A DNA stretch of 64,000 nt. It comes from Caenimonas sp. SL110 (GTDB lineage: Bacteria > Pseudomonadota > Gammaproteobacteria > Burkholderiales > Burkholderiaceae_C). Where the stretch lies: positions 62,001-126,000 of the forward strand of contig NZ_JANU01000012.1 in assembly GCF_001044395.1 (NCBI RefSeq), given 5' to 3'. Each line of letters begins with the position of its first letter. Within the stretch, counting starts at the first letter, position 1. The translations under genes and the position numbers were made by a program. Positions 43,882 through 53,110 of this stretch are shown here, piece after piece. Under the pieces are notes generated by a model. The model ran no database searches. It had not been told where the DNA came from and saw only the letters and a list, made by a program, of their open reading frames with translations.

Positions 43882-45315
43882 TCATGCCGCTGCAGGAACA
43901 GCCACCGGCACGCGCGCCGCACGTCCCTGGGTTGCCGTCATCCAGGTGTTCCAGGCCATGATCAGCATGCCGCCGAGGTACAGCACACCGCCCAGGAAGC
44001 GCACCACATAGAAGGGGTACGTGGCCTTCACCGATTCGACGAAGGTGTAGGTGAGCGAGCCGTCTGCGTTGACCGCGCGCCACATCAGGCCCTGCATCAC
44101 ACCGGCGATCCACATGGCGGCGATGTACAGCACGATGCCGATCGTCGCCATCCAGAAGTGCAGCTCGATGGCAGGCACCGAATGCATCTTCTTCTGGCCG
44201 AACAGGCGGGGAATCAGGTAGTAGAGCGAGCCCATCGAGATCAGGCCCACCCAGCCGAGCGCGCCGGAGTGCACATGGCCCACGGTCCAGTCGGTGTAGT
44301 GCGACAGGGCGTTGACGGTCTTGATCGACATCATCGGACCTTCGAACGTGCTCATGCCGTAGAACGAAAGCGACACGATCAGAAAGCGCAGGATCGGGTC
44401 GTCACGCAGCTTGTGCCATGCGCCCGAGAGCGTCATCACGCCGTTGATCATGCCGCCCCAGCTGGGCGCGAGCAGGATCAGCGAGAACACCATGCCGATG
44501 GACTGCGTCCAGTCGGGCAGCGCGGTGTAGTGCAGGTGGTGCGGACCCGCCCACATGTAGGTGAAGATCAGCGCCCAGAAGTGAACGATGGACAGGCGGT
44601 AGCTGTAGACCGGCCGCTCGGCCTGCTTGGGGATGAAGTAATACATCATGCCCAGGAAGCCTGCGGTGAGAAAGAAGCCGACCGCGTTGTGGCCGTACCA
44701 CCACTGGATCATCGCGTCTTGTACACCGGCGAATGCCGAGTACGACTTCATCCAGCCCGCAGGAATCGCGGCGCTGTTGACGATGTGCAGGATGGCGACG
44801 GCCAGGATGAAGGAGCCGTAGAACCAGTTGGCCACGTAGATGTGGCGCACCTTGCGGATACCGATGGTGCCGAAGAACACGATGGCATACGCAATCCACG
44901 ACACGGCGATCAACAGGTCGATCGGCCATTCGAGTTCCGCGTATTCCTTGCCTTGCGTGTAACCCAGCGGCAGGCTGATCGCTGCGGCGACGATCACCAG
45001 CTGCCATGACCAGAAGTGGAACTGCGCCAGCTTGCCCAGAAAGAGCGGCACGTGGCAGGTGCGCTGCACGACGTAGTAGCTGGTGCCAAAGAGCGCGCAG
45101 CCGCCAAAGGCGAAGATCACGGCGTTGGTATGCAGGGGACGAAGCCGCCCGTAACTGAGCCAGGAAATGCCGAAGTTGAGTTCGGGCCAGGCCAGTTGCG
45201 CCGCAATCAGCAGCCCCACCAGCATGCCAACCACGCCCCAGACAACGGCCATGATGGAGAACTGTCGCACCACCGTGTCGTCGTAGATCGCTGGCTGCGC
45301 AGGGTTTTCAGTCAT
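43882..45315 (-). CDS. ccoN: Cytochrome c oxidase cbb3-type catalytic subunit CcoN
   Basis: 477 residues with about 12 membrane helices. CcoN is the high-affinity oxygen reductase subunit, with hemes b and b3 and CuB. The segments [44 protein letters not shown] (histidine ligand region), [18 protein letters not shown] and [11 protein letters not shown] are conserved. FNR box 45371-45384 lies 62.5 bases upstream, and the ATG at 45315 is preceded by AGGTG. It heads the ccoNOQPG transcript. Confidence 0.98.
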   Translation of the reverse strand: MTENPAQPAIYDDTVVRQFSIMAVVWGVVGMLVGLLIAAQLAWPELNFGISWLSYGRLRPLHTNAVIFAFGGCALFGTSYYVVQRTCHVPLFLGKLAQFHFWSWQLVIVAAAISLPLGYTQGKEYAELEWPIDLLIAVSWIAYAIVFFGTIGIRKVRHIYVANWFYGSFILAVAILHIVNSAAIPAGWMKSYSAFAGVQDAMIQWWYGHNAVGFFLTAGFLGMMYYFIPKQAERPVYSYRLSIVHFWALIFTYMWAGPHHLHYTALPDWTQSIGMVFSLILLAPSWGGMINGVMTLSGAWHKLRDDPILRFLIVSLSFYGMSTFEGPMMSIKTVNALSHYTDWTVGHVHSGALGWVGLISMGSLYYLIPRLFGQKKMHSVPAIELHFWMATIGIVLYIAAMWIAGVMQGLMWRAVNADGSLTYTFVESVKATYPFYVVRFLGGVLYLGGMLIMAWNTWMTATQGRAARVPVAVPAAA

Positions 45316-45370
45316 GGTTACACCTTTTTGTTCGATGCTCCCAGTGTCCCGCGCGCGACCTCGTGGTCAC

Positions 45371-45384
45371 TTGATGAATATCAA
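45371..45384. promoter_or_regulatory. FNR box for ccoN, overlapping the ccoS stop codon
   Basis: TTGATGAATATCAA, the closest match to the consensus TTGATN4ATCAA in the window. A -10 candidate GACACT stands 29.5 bases leftwards. The stop codon of ccoS is inside the box. Confidence 0.88.
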
Positions 45385-45518
45385 TCGGACTTGAGAATGC
45401 GCTCGCCTTCTGCCTCGACTGACTCAAACTGACCACGCCAGACAGCCCACGCCAGCGCTCCCAGGATCAACAGGCCCAGCCCGACGGAAAGGGGAATGAG
45501 AAGAAAGAGGATGTCCAT
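45381..45518 (-). CDS. ccoS: Cbb3 oxidase maturation protein CcoS
   Basis: 45 residues starting MDILFLLIPLSVGLGLLILG, a single membrane helix, then ALAWAVWRGQFESVEAEGER. CcoS is required for heme and copper insertion into the cbb3 oxidase. It follows ccoI by 28 bases and precedes ccoN. Its TGA stop lies inside the FNR box, so the box is shared between the gene end and the ccoN promoter. The family call is supported by the MDILFLLIPLS start and the neighbours. Confidence 0.93.
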   Translation of the reverse strand: MDILFLLIPLSVGLGLLILGALAWAVWRGQFESVEAEGERILKSD

Positions 45519-45546
45519 GTGCTGCGCTTTCAGTCTTTGTTCACGC

Positions 45547-47796
45547 TCAGTCCCGATTGACGCTCAGGCGGGCGGAATTGGCCACCACGAGCAGCGAACT
45601 CGCCGCCATGCCCAACCCTGCGAGCCACGGCGGCATCGCGCCAATCACTGCAAGGGGCACGCAGACGGCGTTGTAGATGGCGGCCCACGCGAGGTTCTGT
45701 CGGACCACGCGACGCGTGCGACGTGCAAGACGCAGCAATTGAGGAATCGCCGTCAGCTGGCCGCCAGGAACCGTGAAGTCGGCGCGGGCCTGCGCAAGCG
45801 GTGCGCCCTGCCCCATCGCCACCGATGCGTCGGCGCGCGCCAGCACCGGCCCATCGTTCACACCGTCGCCCACCATCAACACGCGATGGCCGAGCACCTG
45901 CTCATGGGCGACATGATCGAGCTTGGCCTCGGGCGAACAGCCACCGATGGCAGTTGCCAGGCCAGCCCGCTGGGCGATGCGGTGCACCGCAGTTTCGTTG
46001 TCGCCCGATAGCAGTTGCAGCCGCAGGGAGCTTCCGCGCAGCGCGCCCAGCGCAGAGGCGCTGTCGCTGCGCAGCACCTCTTCCAGCTCGAAGGTCGCCA
46101 GCCAGCCGTTGTCATCGGCCATGTGGACCTGGGTCGCAGACGCGGCGTTTTGAATGCCGATCACGCCGCAAAACACCGCTGAGCCCAGGCGCAACGACTT
46201 CGCGCCTTGCGCTTCCTGCAGTTGCGCCAGCACGCCACTGCCGGCGATTTCATGGCAGCCGCGCAGGTGGTAGGTCACAGCGTGGACCTCGCCTGGGGCC
46301 TTTGCGGCGCTTGCTATTGCCCGCGACGCCGGATGCAGGGAGTGGCTTGCCAGCGCGCCGGCAAGCGCCATCACGCGAGCGCGGTCTGCGCCGGGGCGCA
46401 AGTGCACAGCCGAGACGGTGAGGTCTTCGTGCGTGAGCGTGCCGGTCTTGTCGAACACCACCGTGTCGATGGCCGCGCATGCGTCGAGCGCCTGCAGCCG
46501 CCGCACCAGGATGCCGCGTCGTGCCAGCGAACCTGCAGCGGCCAGCGTTGCTGCAGGCGTTGCCAGCGAGAGCGCGCAGGGGCAGGTCACCACCAGCACG
46601 GCAATCGCAACGCTGATCGCGTGGCGCGGATCGGTGGGCCACCAGTACATCGCAGCCGCTGCTGCCGCTGCAATCACCGCAATGATGAAAGGACCGGCAA
46701 TGCGATCGGCAGCCTGCGCCAGCAGCGGCTTGTCGAGCGCCGCCTGTTCCATCAGGGCCACGATGCCTGCATAGCGCGTCTTCGAGCCGGTCTGCTCCAC
46801 CCGCATCGTGATCACGCCGGTGACGTTGTGGGTTCCGGCGATGACGGCATCGCCCTTGCGCCGCGAAACGGGATTGGATTCTCCGGTGAGGAGCGCCTCG
46901 TCGAGGTCGCTCACGCCTTCGGTCACGACGCCGTCAGCAGGAACCGTCTCGCCGGGCAGGAGGCGCACGATGTCCCCGGGCTGGAGCCGGTTCGCCGGCA
47001 CATGCTCGAAAGACCCATCGGCCGCCTGGCGCAGCACCGCCCTGGGCAGGCGGCGCATCAGCGCTTCGAGCGAGCCCGCCGTGCGGTCGCGCAGGCGCTG
47101 CTCCAGCAGGCGGCCCGACAACAGGAAGAAGACAAACATCGTGACCGAGTCGTACCAGACTTCGCCCCCGAGCGGACCCTTGGCGTCGAAGGTGGCTGCG
47201 CTGCTCGCGGCAAAGGCGATGGCGATGCCGAGCGCGACCGGCACATCCATGCCCACCCGGAGCCGGCTGAGGTCCTTGAAGGCCGCGCGAAAGAACGGCC
47301 ACGCCGAAAACACGATCACCGGTAGCGTGAGGACCCAGGATGCCCATGCCAGCAGCGCGATGATGTCGGGCGTGATCTCGCCGGGTGCAGCCGTATAGGA
47401 CGGCGTGGCATACATCATCACCTGCATCATGCAAAAACCCGCCACCAGCCAGCGCCACAGCAGCAGCCTGCGCTCCTGCACGCGTGGCAGGGCCGTGAGC
47501 AGGTCGCCCGCCGGCGTGGCGCCGTAACCTGCCCGCTGCAAGGCGTTCAACCACTGGGACGGAACGCTTGCCTGCGGCGACCACTGCAAGCGGGCCGCAT
47601 GCGTGGCGCCATTGACGTGCACGCGCTCCACGCCGGGCAGAACGCGCAGGGCGTCTTCCACGTCGAGCGCGCAGGCGGCGCAATGCATGCCCTCGATTGC
47701 CAGGAACGATTCGAGCCAGCCTTCGCGGCCGGGGACGGCGCGGCTGAACGACTCCCACTCGCGCGGGTCGTCCAGGGCGATGGAGGCCGGATTCAT
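45547..47796 (-). CDS. ccoI: Copper-translocating P1B-type ATPase CcoI
   Basis: 749 residues. An N-terminal heavy-metal-associated domain with the motif GMHCAACALDVEDAL binds copper. Eight or so membrane helices include the CPC motif in VVTCPCALSLATP, with DKTGTLT phosphorylation and GDGVNDGPVLARA nucleotide segments. It supplies copper to the cbb3 oxidase. The start is ATG at 47796, 42.5 bases from an FNR box centre, with TAGGCT as a -10 candidate; no ribosome-binding site is seen. ccoS follows. Confidence 0.96.
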   Translation of the reverse strand: MNPASIALDDPREWESFSRAVPGREGWLESFLAIEGMHCAACALDVEDALRVLPGVERVHVNGATHAARLQWSPQASVPSQWLNALQRAGYGATPAGDLLTALPRVQERRLLLWRWLVAGFCMMQVMMYATPSYTAAPGEITPDIIALLAWASWVLTLPVIVFSAWPFFRAAFKDLSRLRVGMDVPVALGIAIAFAASSAATFDAKGPLGGEVWYDSVTMFVFFLLSGRLLEQRLRDRTAGSLEALMRRLPRAVLRQAADGSFEHVPANRLQPGDIVRLLPGETVPADGVVTEGVSDLDEALLTGESNPVSRRKGDAVIAGTHNVTGVITMRVEQTGSKTRYAGIVALMEQAALDKPLLAQAADRIAGPFIIAVIAAAAAAAMYWWPTDPRHAISVAIAVLVVTCPCALSLATPAATLAAAGSLARRGILVRRLQALDACAAIDTVVFDKTGTLTHEDLTVSAVHLRPGADRARVMALAGALASHSLHPASRAIASAAKAPGEVHAVTYHLRGCHEIAGSGVLAQLQEAQGAKSLRLGSAVFCGVIGIQNAASATQVHMADDNGWLATFELEEVLRSDSASALGALRGSSLRLQLLSGDNETAVHRIAQRAGLATAIGGCSPEAKLDHVAHEQVLGHRVLMVGDGVNDGPVLARADASVAMGQGAPLAQARADFTVPGGQLTAIPQLLRLARRTRRVVRQNLAWAAIYNAVCVPLAVIGAMPPWLAGLGMAASSLLVVANSARLSVNRD

Positions 47797-47831
47797 GCCT
47801 GCGAGCCTAACGCGCGCGCCAAACCCCGCGA

Positions 47832-47845
47832 TTGACATGGATCAA
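47832..47845. promoter_or_regulatory. FNR-type box between ccoI and a usp gene
   Basis: TTGACATGGATCAA. The centre is 42.5 bases from the ccoI ATG and 67.5 bases from the usp ATG. -10 candidates TAGGCT (leftwards) and TAAGCT (rightwards, 47868-47873) are both 29.5 bases from the centre. Confidence 0.8.
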
Positions 47846-47905
47846 CCGGGCCGAAGCGATAGCTGACTAAGCTGTGCGCTGGAATCCAACCAACCGGAGA
47901 GAGCC

Positions 47906-48349
47906 ATGTACAAGAAGATCCTGGTAGCCACCGACGGCAGCACGCTGTCGAAGAAGGCCGTGCGCGGTGCCATTGGGCTGGCTGCGGCCACCGGTGGATC
48001 GGTCGTCGCGCTATACGTCGTGCCGCGATACCCCGTGAGCTATTTCGAGGGCTCGATCACGCTGGACAGCACCGAAATCTCCCGCGTCGAAAAGCAGTGG
48101 ACCGACAAGGGCCGCGAAGTGGTCGAGCGTGCCCAGCGCGAGGCCGAGGCGGCCGGCGTGCAGCTCAAGGCTGTCACGGCGCAATCGGACCTGGTCGCAG
48201 AGGCCATCGTGTCGGCTGCCAAAAAGCACAAGTGCGACCTCATCACCATGGCTTCGCATGGCCGCAAGGGCATCAAACGCCTTCTTTTGGGCAGCGAAAC
48301 GCAGCATGTGCTGGCAAACAGTACAGTCCCGGTGTTGGTCCTGCGTTAA
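47906..48349 (+). CDS. Universal stress protein (UspA family)
   Basis: 147 residues: MYKKILVATDGSTLSKKAV at the start, ending in MASHGRKGIKRLLLGSETQHVL and VPVLVLR, the ATP-binding loop. The ribosome-binding site GGAGAGAG is seen before ATG 47906. It is driven from the same FNR box as ccoI and is followed by a second usp gene 30 bases later, so the two likely form one transcript. Confidence 0.93.
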   Translation: MYKKILVATDGSTLSKKAVRGAIGLAAATGGSVVALYVVPRYPVSYFEGSITLDSTEISRVEKQWTDKGREVVERAQREAEAAGVQLKAVTAQSDLVAEAIVSAAKKHKCDLITMASHGRKGIKRLLLGSETQHVLANSTVPVLVLR

Positions 48350-48379
48350 AACTCAATTGATGGAAGAGGAAGACAACCC

Positions 48380-48802
48380 ATGAAGATCCTGCTCGCTGCA
48401 GACGGAAGCAAGTACACCAAGAAGGCCCTGGCCTTTCTCACGACGCACGAGAGCATGTGCGGCCCCAACGATGAACTGGTGGTGCTCCACGTGCAGCCCA
48501 TCGTGCCGCCGGGCGTGAAGTCGATGGTCGGCGCCAGTGTGGTCACCGACTATTACCGCGAAGAAGCCGACAAGGTGCTCGCGCCGATCAAGACCTACCT
48601 GGCACGCCACAAGATCGACGCGCGCTGCATCTGGAAGGCTGCGCCCGTGGTCGATGAGATCCTCAAGGTCGCTGCCTCAGAAAAGGTCCACATGGTGGTG
48701 ATGGGCACCCACGGCCACGGCCTGCTGGCTCGCGCCGTGATGGGCAGCATCGCCCAGCGGGTGATCGCGCAGTGCGATGTGCCGGTGCTGCTGGTCAAGT
48801 AA
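48380..48802 (+). CDS. Universal stress protein (UspA family)
   Basis: 140 residues: MKILLAADGSKYTKKALAF at the start and MGTHGHGLLARAVMGSIAQR plus VPVLLVK at the end. The middle (residues 30-60) differs from its partner upstream, so the two are not recent duplicates. AAGAGGAAGACAACCC precedes the ATG. It is the second gene of the usp pair under the FNR box and converges with the methyltransferase gene. Confidence 0.92.
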   Translation: MKILLAADGSKYTKKALAFLTTHESMCGPNDELVVLHVQPIVPPGVKSMVGASVVTDYYREEADKVLAPIKTYLARHKIDARCIWKAAPVVDEILKVAASEKVHMVVMGTHGHGLLARAVMGSIAQRVIAQCDVPVLLVK

Positions 48803-48832
48803 TCCAGCCGCAGTCCTGCCGCTGAAACTGGC

Positions 48833-49672
48833 CTACCTGCAACCCTCGGGGCCTGCCCGCGTGAACGACTGGCCCTGAGCAAGGGTCAGCGGTCCGCCGG
48901 CGGCCACGAGACGCATCTGGGAGCCGCTGACCTCCAGCACCAGCTCACCAGCCTTTTCGGTCACGCTGCGAAGCGTTGACCCTTCTACCGTGCCCTTGAG
49001 TTCGCGCGCCCGGTTGCGATGGCGCAGCGTGCCTTCGAATCGCTGGAACTTCTGCGCGAGTTCCAGGCTCGCTCCGCGCAGCAAGCCTGCTCCGCACCAC
49101 AGGCCAGCGACCTTCGCAGGCACCGTCCACAGGTGGATCTTGCTGGATTTCTCCAGGCCCACCTTCTTGTCGGGAACGGCAACGACCGTGGTGCGGTCGG
49201 GTGCCCAGTCGCCCATGTCCCAGTCGTGCGAGACGACGCGCGTGCCCGGCTTGAGGCCCAGGATGGCCGGACGCAGTTGCAGGTTCACTTCCTGCAGCAG
49301 GTACATGGTGATCACCGTTGCCTGCGCGAGGTCGGTCTTGAACAGGTCCTGCACCCGAAAGCTCACCCGGTCGGCAACGCCCGCATCCTTCGCACTGCGG
49401 TTGCTGCGCTCCACCAGGTCGGGCACGATTTCCACGCCCATGCCAGAAGCCCCGAAGCGTTTCGCAGCCGTGATGACGATGCGCCCATCGCCTGAACCCA
49501 GGTCGAGCACATGATCTTTTGGACCGACCCTGGCGGCGCTGAGCATTTCAAGCGTGACGTTGTCGGGGGATGTGATGAACGGCACGTCTTCTCCTGACTG
49601 GAGCGCGCTGGCATTGGCGCAAGCCAGCGCAACGGACAAGGCGGCGATGCGGTGAACGTGCTTGAAATTCAT
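48833..49672 (-). CDS. SAM-dependent methyltransferase-like protein with a signal peptide
   Basis: 279 residues. The N-terminus MNFKHVHRIAALSVALACANASA looks like a cleavable signal. It is followed by a class I methyltransferase core: motif I VLDLGSGDGRIVITAA, then GVEIVPDLV and VITMYLLQEVNLQLRP. The C-terminal 100 residues are of unknown type. A secreted methyltransferase lacks an obvious supply of S-adenosylmethionine, so either the signal is not used or the fold has another role. Start ATG 49672 is the best fit. It is 19 bases from the DAHP synthase stop upstream. Confidence 0.85.
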   Translation of the reverse strand: MNFKHVHRIAALSVALACANASALQSGEDVPFITSPDNVTLEMLSAARVGPKDHVLDLGSGDGRIVITAAKRFGASGMGVEIVPDLVERSNRSAKDAGVADRVSFRVQDLFKTDLAQATVITMYLLQEVNLQLRPAILGLKPGTRVVSHDWDMGDWAPDRTTVVAVPDKKVGLEKSSKIHLWTVPAKVAGLWCGAGLLRGASLELAQKFQRFEGTLRHRNRARELKGTVEGSTLRSVTEKAGELVLEVSGSQMRLVAAGGPLTLAQGQSFTRAGPEGCR

Positions 49673-49691
49673 GAGGTACTGCTTTCGAAAT

Positions 49692-50762
49692 TCAGGGGTG
49701 GGCATGTGAGCGGCGCTCGCGCGCCGCTGCTGCGAGTTGCTCGATGACGGCGACGGTGCTCTCCCAGCCGATGCAGCCGTCGGTCACGCTCTGGCCGTAG
49801 CGCAGGCCCGAGCGGCCTTGCGTGATGTCCTGGCGGCCCTCGACCAGGTGGCTTTCGAGCAGCACGCCGCAGATCGCAGTGGAGCGATTGGCGACCTGCC
49901 TTGCAAGATCAGCGGCCACCTCGGGCTGGCGGCGGTAGTCCTTGGCGCTGTTGCCGTGGCTGCAGTCCACCAGAAGACGCGGCTGCAACCCGGATTTCTC
50001 AAGCGCGGCTGCGGCCTGCGCGATATGTTTTTCGTCGTAGTTCGGGCCGCTGTGGGAGCCCCGCAGCACAAGGTGCGCATCGGGGTTGCCGGTGGTGCTC
50101 ACCACAATCGCGCGGCCTTCTTGCGAAACGCTGGGAAAGCGATGCGGCTGCGCAGCAACGTGGATGGCATCGATGGCGATGTCGACGCCGCCATGCGTCG
50201 GGTTCTTGAAGCCCAGCGGTGCCGAGAGCGCCGAAGCCATCTGGCGATGCAAGGGGCTTTCTACCGTGCGCGCACCGATGGCGCCCCAGGTGAGCAGTTC
50301 GGCGTAGTACTGGGGCGTGACCAGGTCGAGGATCTCCGATGCTGCGGGCAGCTCCAGGCGCGCGCATTCCAGCAGCAAGCGACGTGCGGCACGCAGGCCC
50401 TCGCCGATGTCGCCTTCGCCGTCCAGGCCCGGGTCATAGATCAGGCCCTTCCAGCCCATGCGCGTGCGCGGCTTTTCGAAGTAGACGCGCATGATGATGA
50501 ACACGTCCTTGTGAAGGCGCATCGCCAGTTCGCGCAGCTTGCCCGCGTATTCGACGGCGGACTCGGGCTCGTGAATGGAGCAGGGGCCGACGATCACCAG
50601 CAGCCGGTCGTCGTCGCCGCGAAGGATGCGCCGCGCGGCGTCGCGCGAGCGGTCGATGTGCGCGGCCTGTGCGTCGCTGCAGGGTAGTTCGGCAGACAGC
50701 GCGCTGGGCGCGGGCAACGCGTCTTCGCGCGCGATGTGAAGGTCGGATATGCGTTGGGTCAC
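49692..50762 (-). CDS. aroG: 3-deoxy-7-phosphoheptulonate synthase (DAHP synthase, AroF/G/H type)
   Basis: 356 residues. It condenses PEP and erythrose-4-P in the first step of the shikimate pathway. VIVGPCSIHEPESAVEYAGKL, MRVYFEKPRTRMGWKGLIYDP, GFKNPTHGGVDIAIDA, LVDCSHGNSAKDYRRQ and the GRSGLRYGQSVTDGCIGWE segments are conserved. GTG at 50762 is chosen (TQRISDLHI), since ATG at 50792 would lengthen the N-terminus and overlap the divergent ABC gene promoter. The feedback-inhibitor amino acid is not predictable. The start is 42 bases from the divergent exporter gene. Confidence 0.95.
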   Translation of the reverse strand: MTQRISDLHIAREDALPAPSALSAELPCSDAQAAHIDRSRDAARRILRGDDDRLLVIVGPCSIHEPESAVEYAGKLRELAMRLHKDVFIIMRVYFEKPRTRMGWKGLIYDPGLDGEGDIGEGLRAARRLLLECARLELPAASEILDLVTPQYYAELLTWGAIGARTVESPLHRQMASALSAPLGFKNPTHGGVDIAIDAIHVAAQPHRFPSVSQEGRAIVVSTTGNPDAHLVLRGSHSGPNYDEKHIAQAAAALEKSGLQPRLLVDCSHGNSAKDYRRQPEVAADLARQVANRSTAICGVLLESHLVEGRQDITQGRSGLRYGQSVTDGCIGWESTVAVIEQLAAAARERRSHAHP

Positions 50763-50804
50763 CGTTGCAATGCTAACCGCTGACCGCGCCATACACTTGG
50801 GTAC

Positions 50805-52619
50805 ATGGCTTCGCCCTCCTCCCCTGCGCCCGACGCCAAAGGCTCGCCACGCTCGATGCCCGCCAAAGGCTCGCCCCGCTCGCTGTCCGGCCTCGTGCCG
50901 TTCATTCGACCCTACCGGGGACGGATCGCATTGGCGATGGCTTTCATGGTGCTGGCGGCAGGGGCAACGCTGCTGTTTCCGGTGGCGCTGCGCGGACTCA
51001 TCGATGGCGGATTGGGGCCGCAGGCCAAAGGTGCGCAGCTGGTCGGTTTGCGCGATCACTTCCTGGCGCTCTTCGGGGTTGCGGTTGCTGTCGGCCTGTT
51101 CTCCGCCGCGCGTTTTTACATGGTCAGCTGGCTGGGTGAGCGGGTCACTGCTGACCTTCGCAACGCGGTGTATGCGCATGTTCTGGACCAGAGCCCCGAG
51201 TTCTTTGAAACCACGCAGACGGGCGAAGTGTTGTCGCGTTTGACAACCGACACCACGCTGGTGCAGTCGGTTGTCGGCTCCCAGCTCAGCCTGGGATTGC
51301 GCAATGTGGTGATGGGCATAGGCGCGCTCGGCATGCTGGTGTGGACCAATCCGTATGTGATGACACAGGTGTTGCTCATCATCGTGCTGGTCGTGTTGCC
51401 GACCATGTGGTTCGGGCGACGTGTGCGCAAGCTGTCCCGTGCCAGCCAGGATCGGGTTGCCGATTCGAGCGCCATTGCGGCCGAAGTGCTGAATGCCATT
51501 CCTGTCGTGCAGAGCTACACCGCGGAGCGGCGAGAAGCGGCGCGGTTCGATTCGGCGACCGATAACGCCTTCCAGACTGGCGTGCGGCGCACCAAAGCGC
51601 GTGCCGTGCTGGTGGCGTTCATCATCATTGCCAATGCGGCCCTGCTGCTGTGGGGGCTGTACCAGGGCACGCAGGCGGTGATCGCCGGAAAGATTTCTGC
51701 AGGGCACCTGGGCGAGACCGTGGTGTACGTGATCATTCTCGCGGGCGCTGTGGCGGTGCTGGGCGAGGTTTACGGTGACCTGCTGCGGGCGGCGGGCGCG
51801 ACCGAGCGGCTGATGGAGCTGCTGGACTCGCGCTCACCGGTTGCGTCGCCTGCCCATCCGGTGCCGCTGGGCAATTCGAGTGGCGGCAGCGCTGTGTCGT
51901 TCGATGCGGTGACGTTCAACTATCCTTCGCGCCCGCTGATTCCGGCGCTGCGCGATTTCAGCCTGCAGGTGGTGCCGGGCGAAACGGTGGCGCTGGTCGG
52001 GCCGAGCGGCGCTGGCAAGAGCACGGTGTTCCAGCTGCTCCTGCGCTTCTACGATCCGCAGCAGGGAAGCATCGTGCTGGACGGGACCTGGACCGGGCAA
52101 GTGGCGCTGCACGACCTTCGCAGTCGAATCGGCATCGTGCCGCAAGATGCGGTCATCTTTTCGAGCAGCGCGATGGACAACATCCGTTATGGGCGTCCGG
52201 ACGCGAGCGATGCGCAAGTGATCGAAGCGGCGACGTCCGCCTTTGCACATGACTTCATCACGGCCCTGCCCGAAGGCTACGCCACGTTCCTGGGGGAGCG
52301 CGGTGTGCGTCTTTCAGGCGGCCAGCGCCAGCGCATTGCCATCGCGCGCGCGATGCTGAAGAACCCACCGCTGCTATTGCTGGACGAGGCGACCAGCGCG
52401 CTCGATGCGGAAAGCGAGCGCATGGTGCAGGCTGCGCTGGAGACCGCCATGCGCGACCGCACGACACTGGTGATTGCGCATCGGCTGGCCACGGTGCAGC
52501 AGGCCGACCGCATCATCGTGATGGACCATGGACGCATCGTCGAACAGGGCACGCATGAGTCGCTGATGGCTACGAATGGGGTTTATGCGAGGTTGGCTGC
52601 GCTGCAGTTCATGGAGTAA
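50805..52619 (+). CDS. ABC exporter with fused membrane and ATPase domains (MsbA/LmrA-like)
   Basis: 604 residues. Six membrane helices (residues about 40-320, with TGEVLSRLTTDTTLVQ after helix 2) are followed by an ATPase: Walker A GPSGAGKST, signature VRLSGGQRQRIAIARAML, Walker B LLLLDEATSALD and H-loop IAHRLATV. Such half-transporters form dimers that export lipids or drugs. The N-terminus has a duplicated AKGSPRS motif (50835-50882); a later ATG at 50856 would drop the first copy. The substrate is unknown. Confidence 0.93.
   Translation: MASPSSPAPDAKGSPRSMPAKGSPRSLSGLVPFIRPYRGRIALAMAFMVLAAGATLLFPVALRGLIDGGLGPQAKGAQLVGLRDHFLALFGVAVAVGLFSAARFYMVSWLGERVTADLRNAVYAHVLDQSPEFFETTQTGEVLSRLTTDTTLVQSVVGSQLSLGLRNVVMGIGALGMLVWTNPYVMTQVLLIIVLVVLPTMWFGRRVRKLSRASQDRVADSSAIAAEVLNAIPVVQSYTAERREAARFDSATDNAFQTGVRRTKARAVLVAFIIIANAALLLWGLYQGTQAVIAGKISAGHLGETVVYVIILAGAVAVLGEVYGDLLRAAGATERLMELLDSRSPVASPAHPVPLGNSSGGSAVSFDAVTFNYPSRPLIPALRDFSLQVVPGETVALVGPSGAGKSTVFQLLLRFYDPQQGSIVLDGTWTGQVALHDLRSRIGIVPQDAVIFSSSAMDNIRYGRPDASDAQVIEAATSAFAHDFITALPEGYATFLGERGVRLSGGQRQRIAIARAMLKNPPLLLLDEATSALDAESERMVQAALETAMRDRTTLVIAHRLATVQQADRIIVMDHGRIVEQGTHESLMATNGVYARLAALQFME
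50835..50882. repeat. Duplicated 21-base motif at the N-terminus of the ABC exporter gene
   Basis: GCCAAAGGCTCGCCACGCTC at 50835 and nearly the same at 50862, period 27, encoding AKGSPRS twice, in frame. It lies in the cytoplasmic N-terminal tail. Confidence 0.75.
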
Positions 52620-52650
52620 GGCCTCGACACGCGCAGCGATCGCCAGGCAC

Positions 52651-53100
52651 CTACTGCAGCGGCTCTTTCAACGCCTTCGGAATCGGCAACGGCACAACGC
52701 CGATCCCCTCTTCCATCAGCGCCTCGGTCTCTTCGCGCGACGCCTGCCCGCGTATGCCGCGCTCTTGCACTTCACCGTAATGAATGCGCCGCGCCTCTTC
52801 AGGAAACCGCTCGCCAACATCCTCGGTATTGGCCAACACCTGCTTGACCATCTGCATCCAGGCGACCTGCATCTGGACATCGGGTGTCGTGGCGACCTGA
52901 TGGCGGGGCGAACTGGACTCAGCAGCCTGGGACGCACCGAGATTCAGGCGCGGGGCGCTGAGCATTTTGACGACTGCCGTGTCCGAGCACATCGGGCATT
53001 CGACCAGGCCCCGTGCAAGCTGGCCCTGGAAGTCATCCTCGGACGCAAACCAGCCTTCGAAGCCGTGGCCGTTGGAGCACTGGAGGTCGAGGACTTTCAT
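52651..53100 (-). CDS. DUF1178 family protein
   Basis: 149 residues. The N-terminal zinc-finger-like half has MKVLDLQCSNGHGFEGWF and LVECPMCSDTAVVKML (CxxxH and CxxC pairs), and the C-terminal half reads VQMQVAWMQMVKQVLANTEDVGERFPEEARRIHYGE. These are the signatures of DUF1178, common in alpha- and betaproteobacteria, of unknown role. ATG at 53100. It follows the NUDIX gene in the nuo-linked group, 10 bases away. Confidence 0.9.
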   Translation of the reverse strand: MKVLDLQCSNGHGFEGWFASEDDFQGQLARGLVECPMCSDTAVVKMLSAPRLNLGASQAAESSSPRHQVATTPDVQMQVAWMQMVKQVLANTEDVGERFPEEARRIHYGEVQERGIRGQASREETEALMEEGIGVVPLPIPKALKEPLQ

Positions 53101-53110
53101 GACCTCCAAA

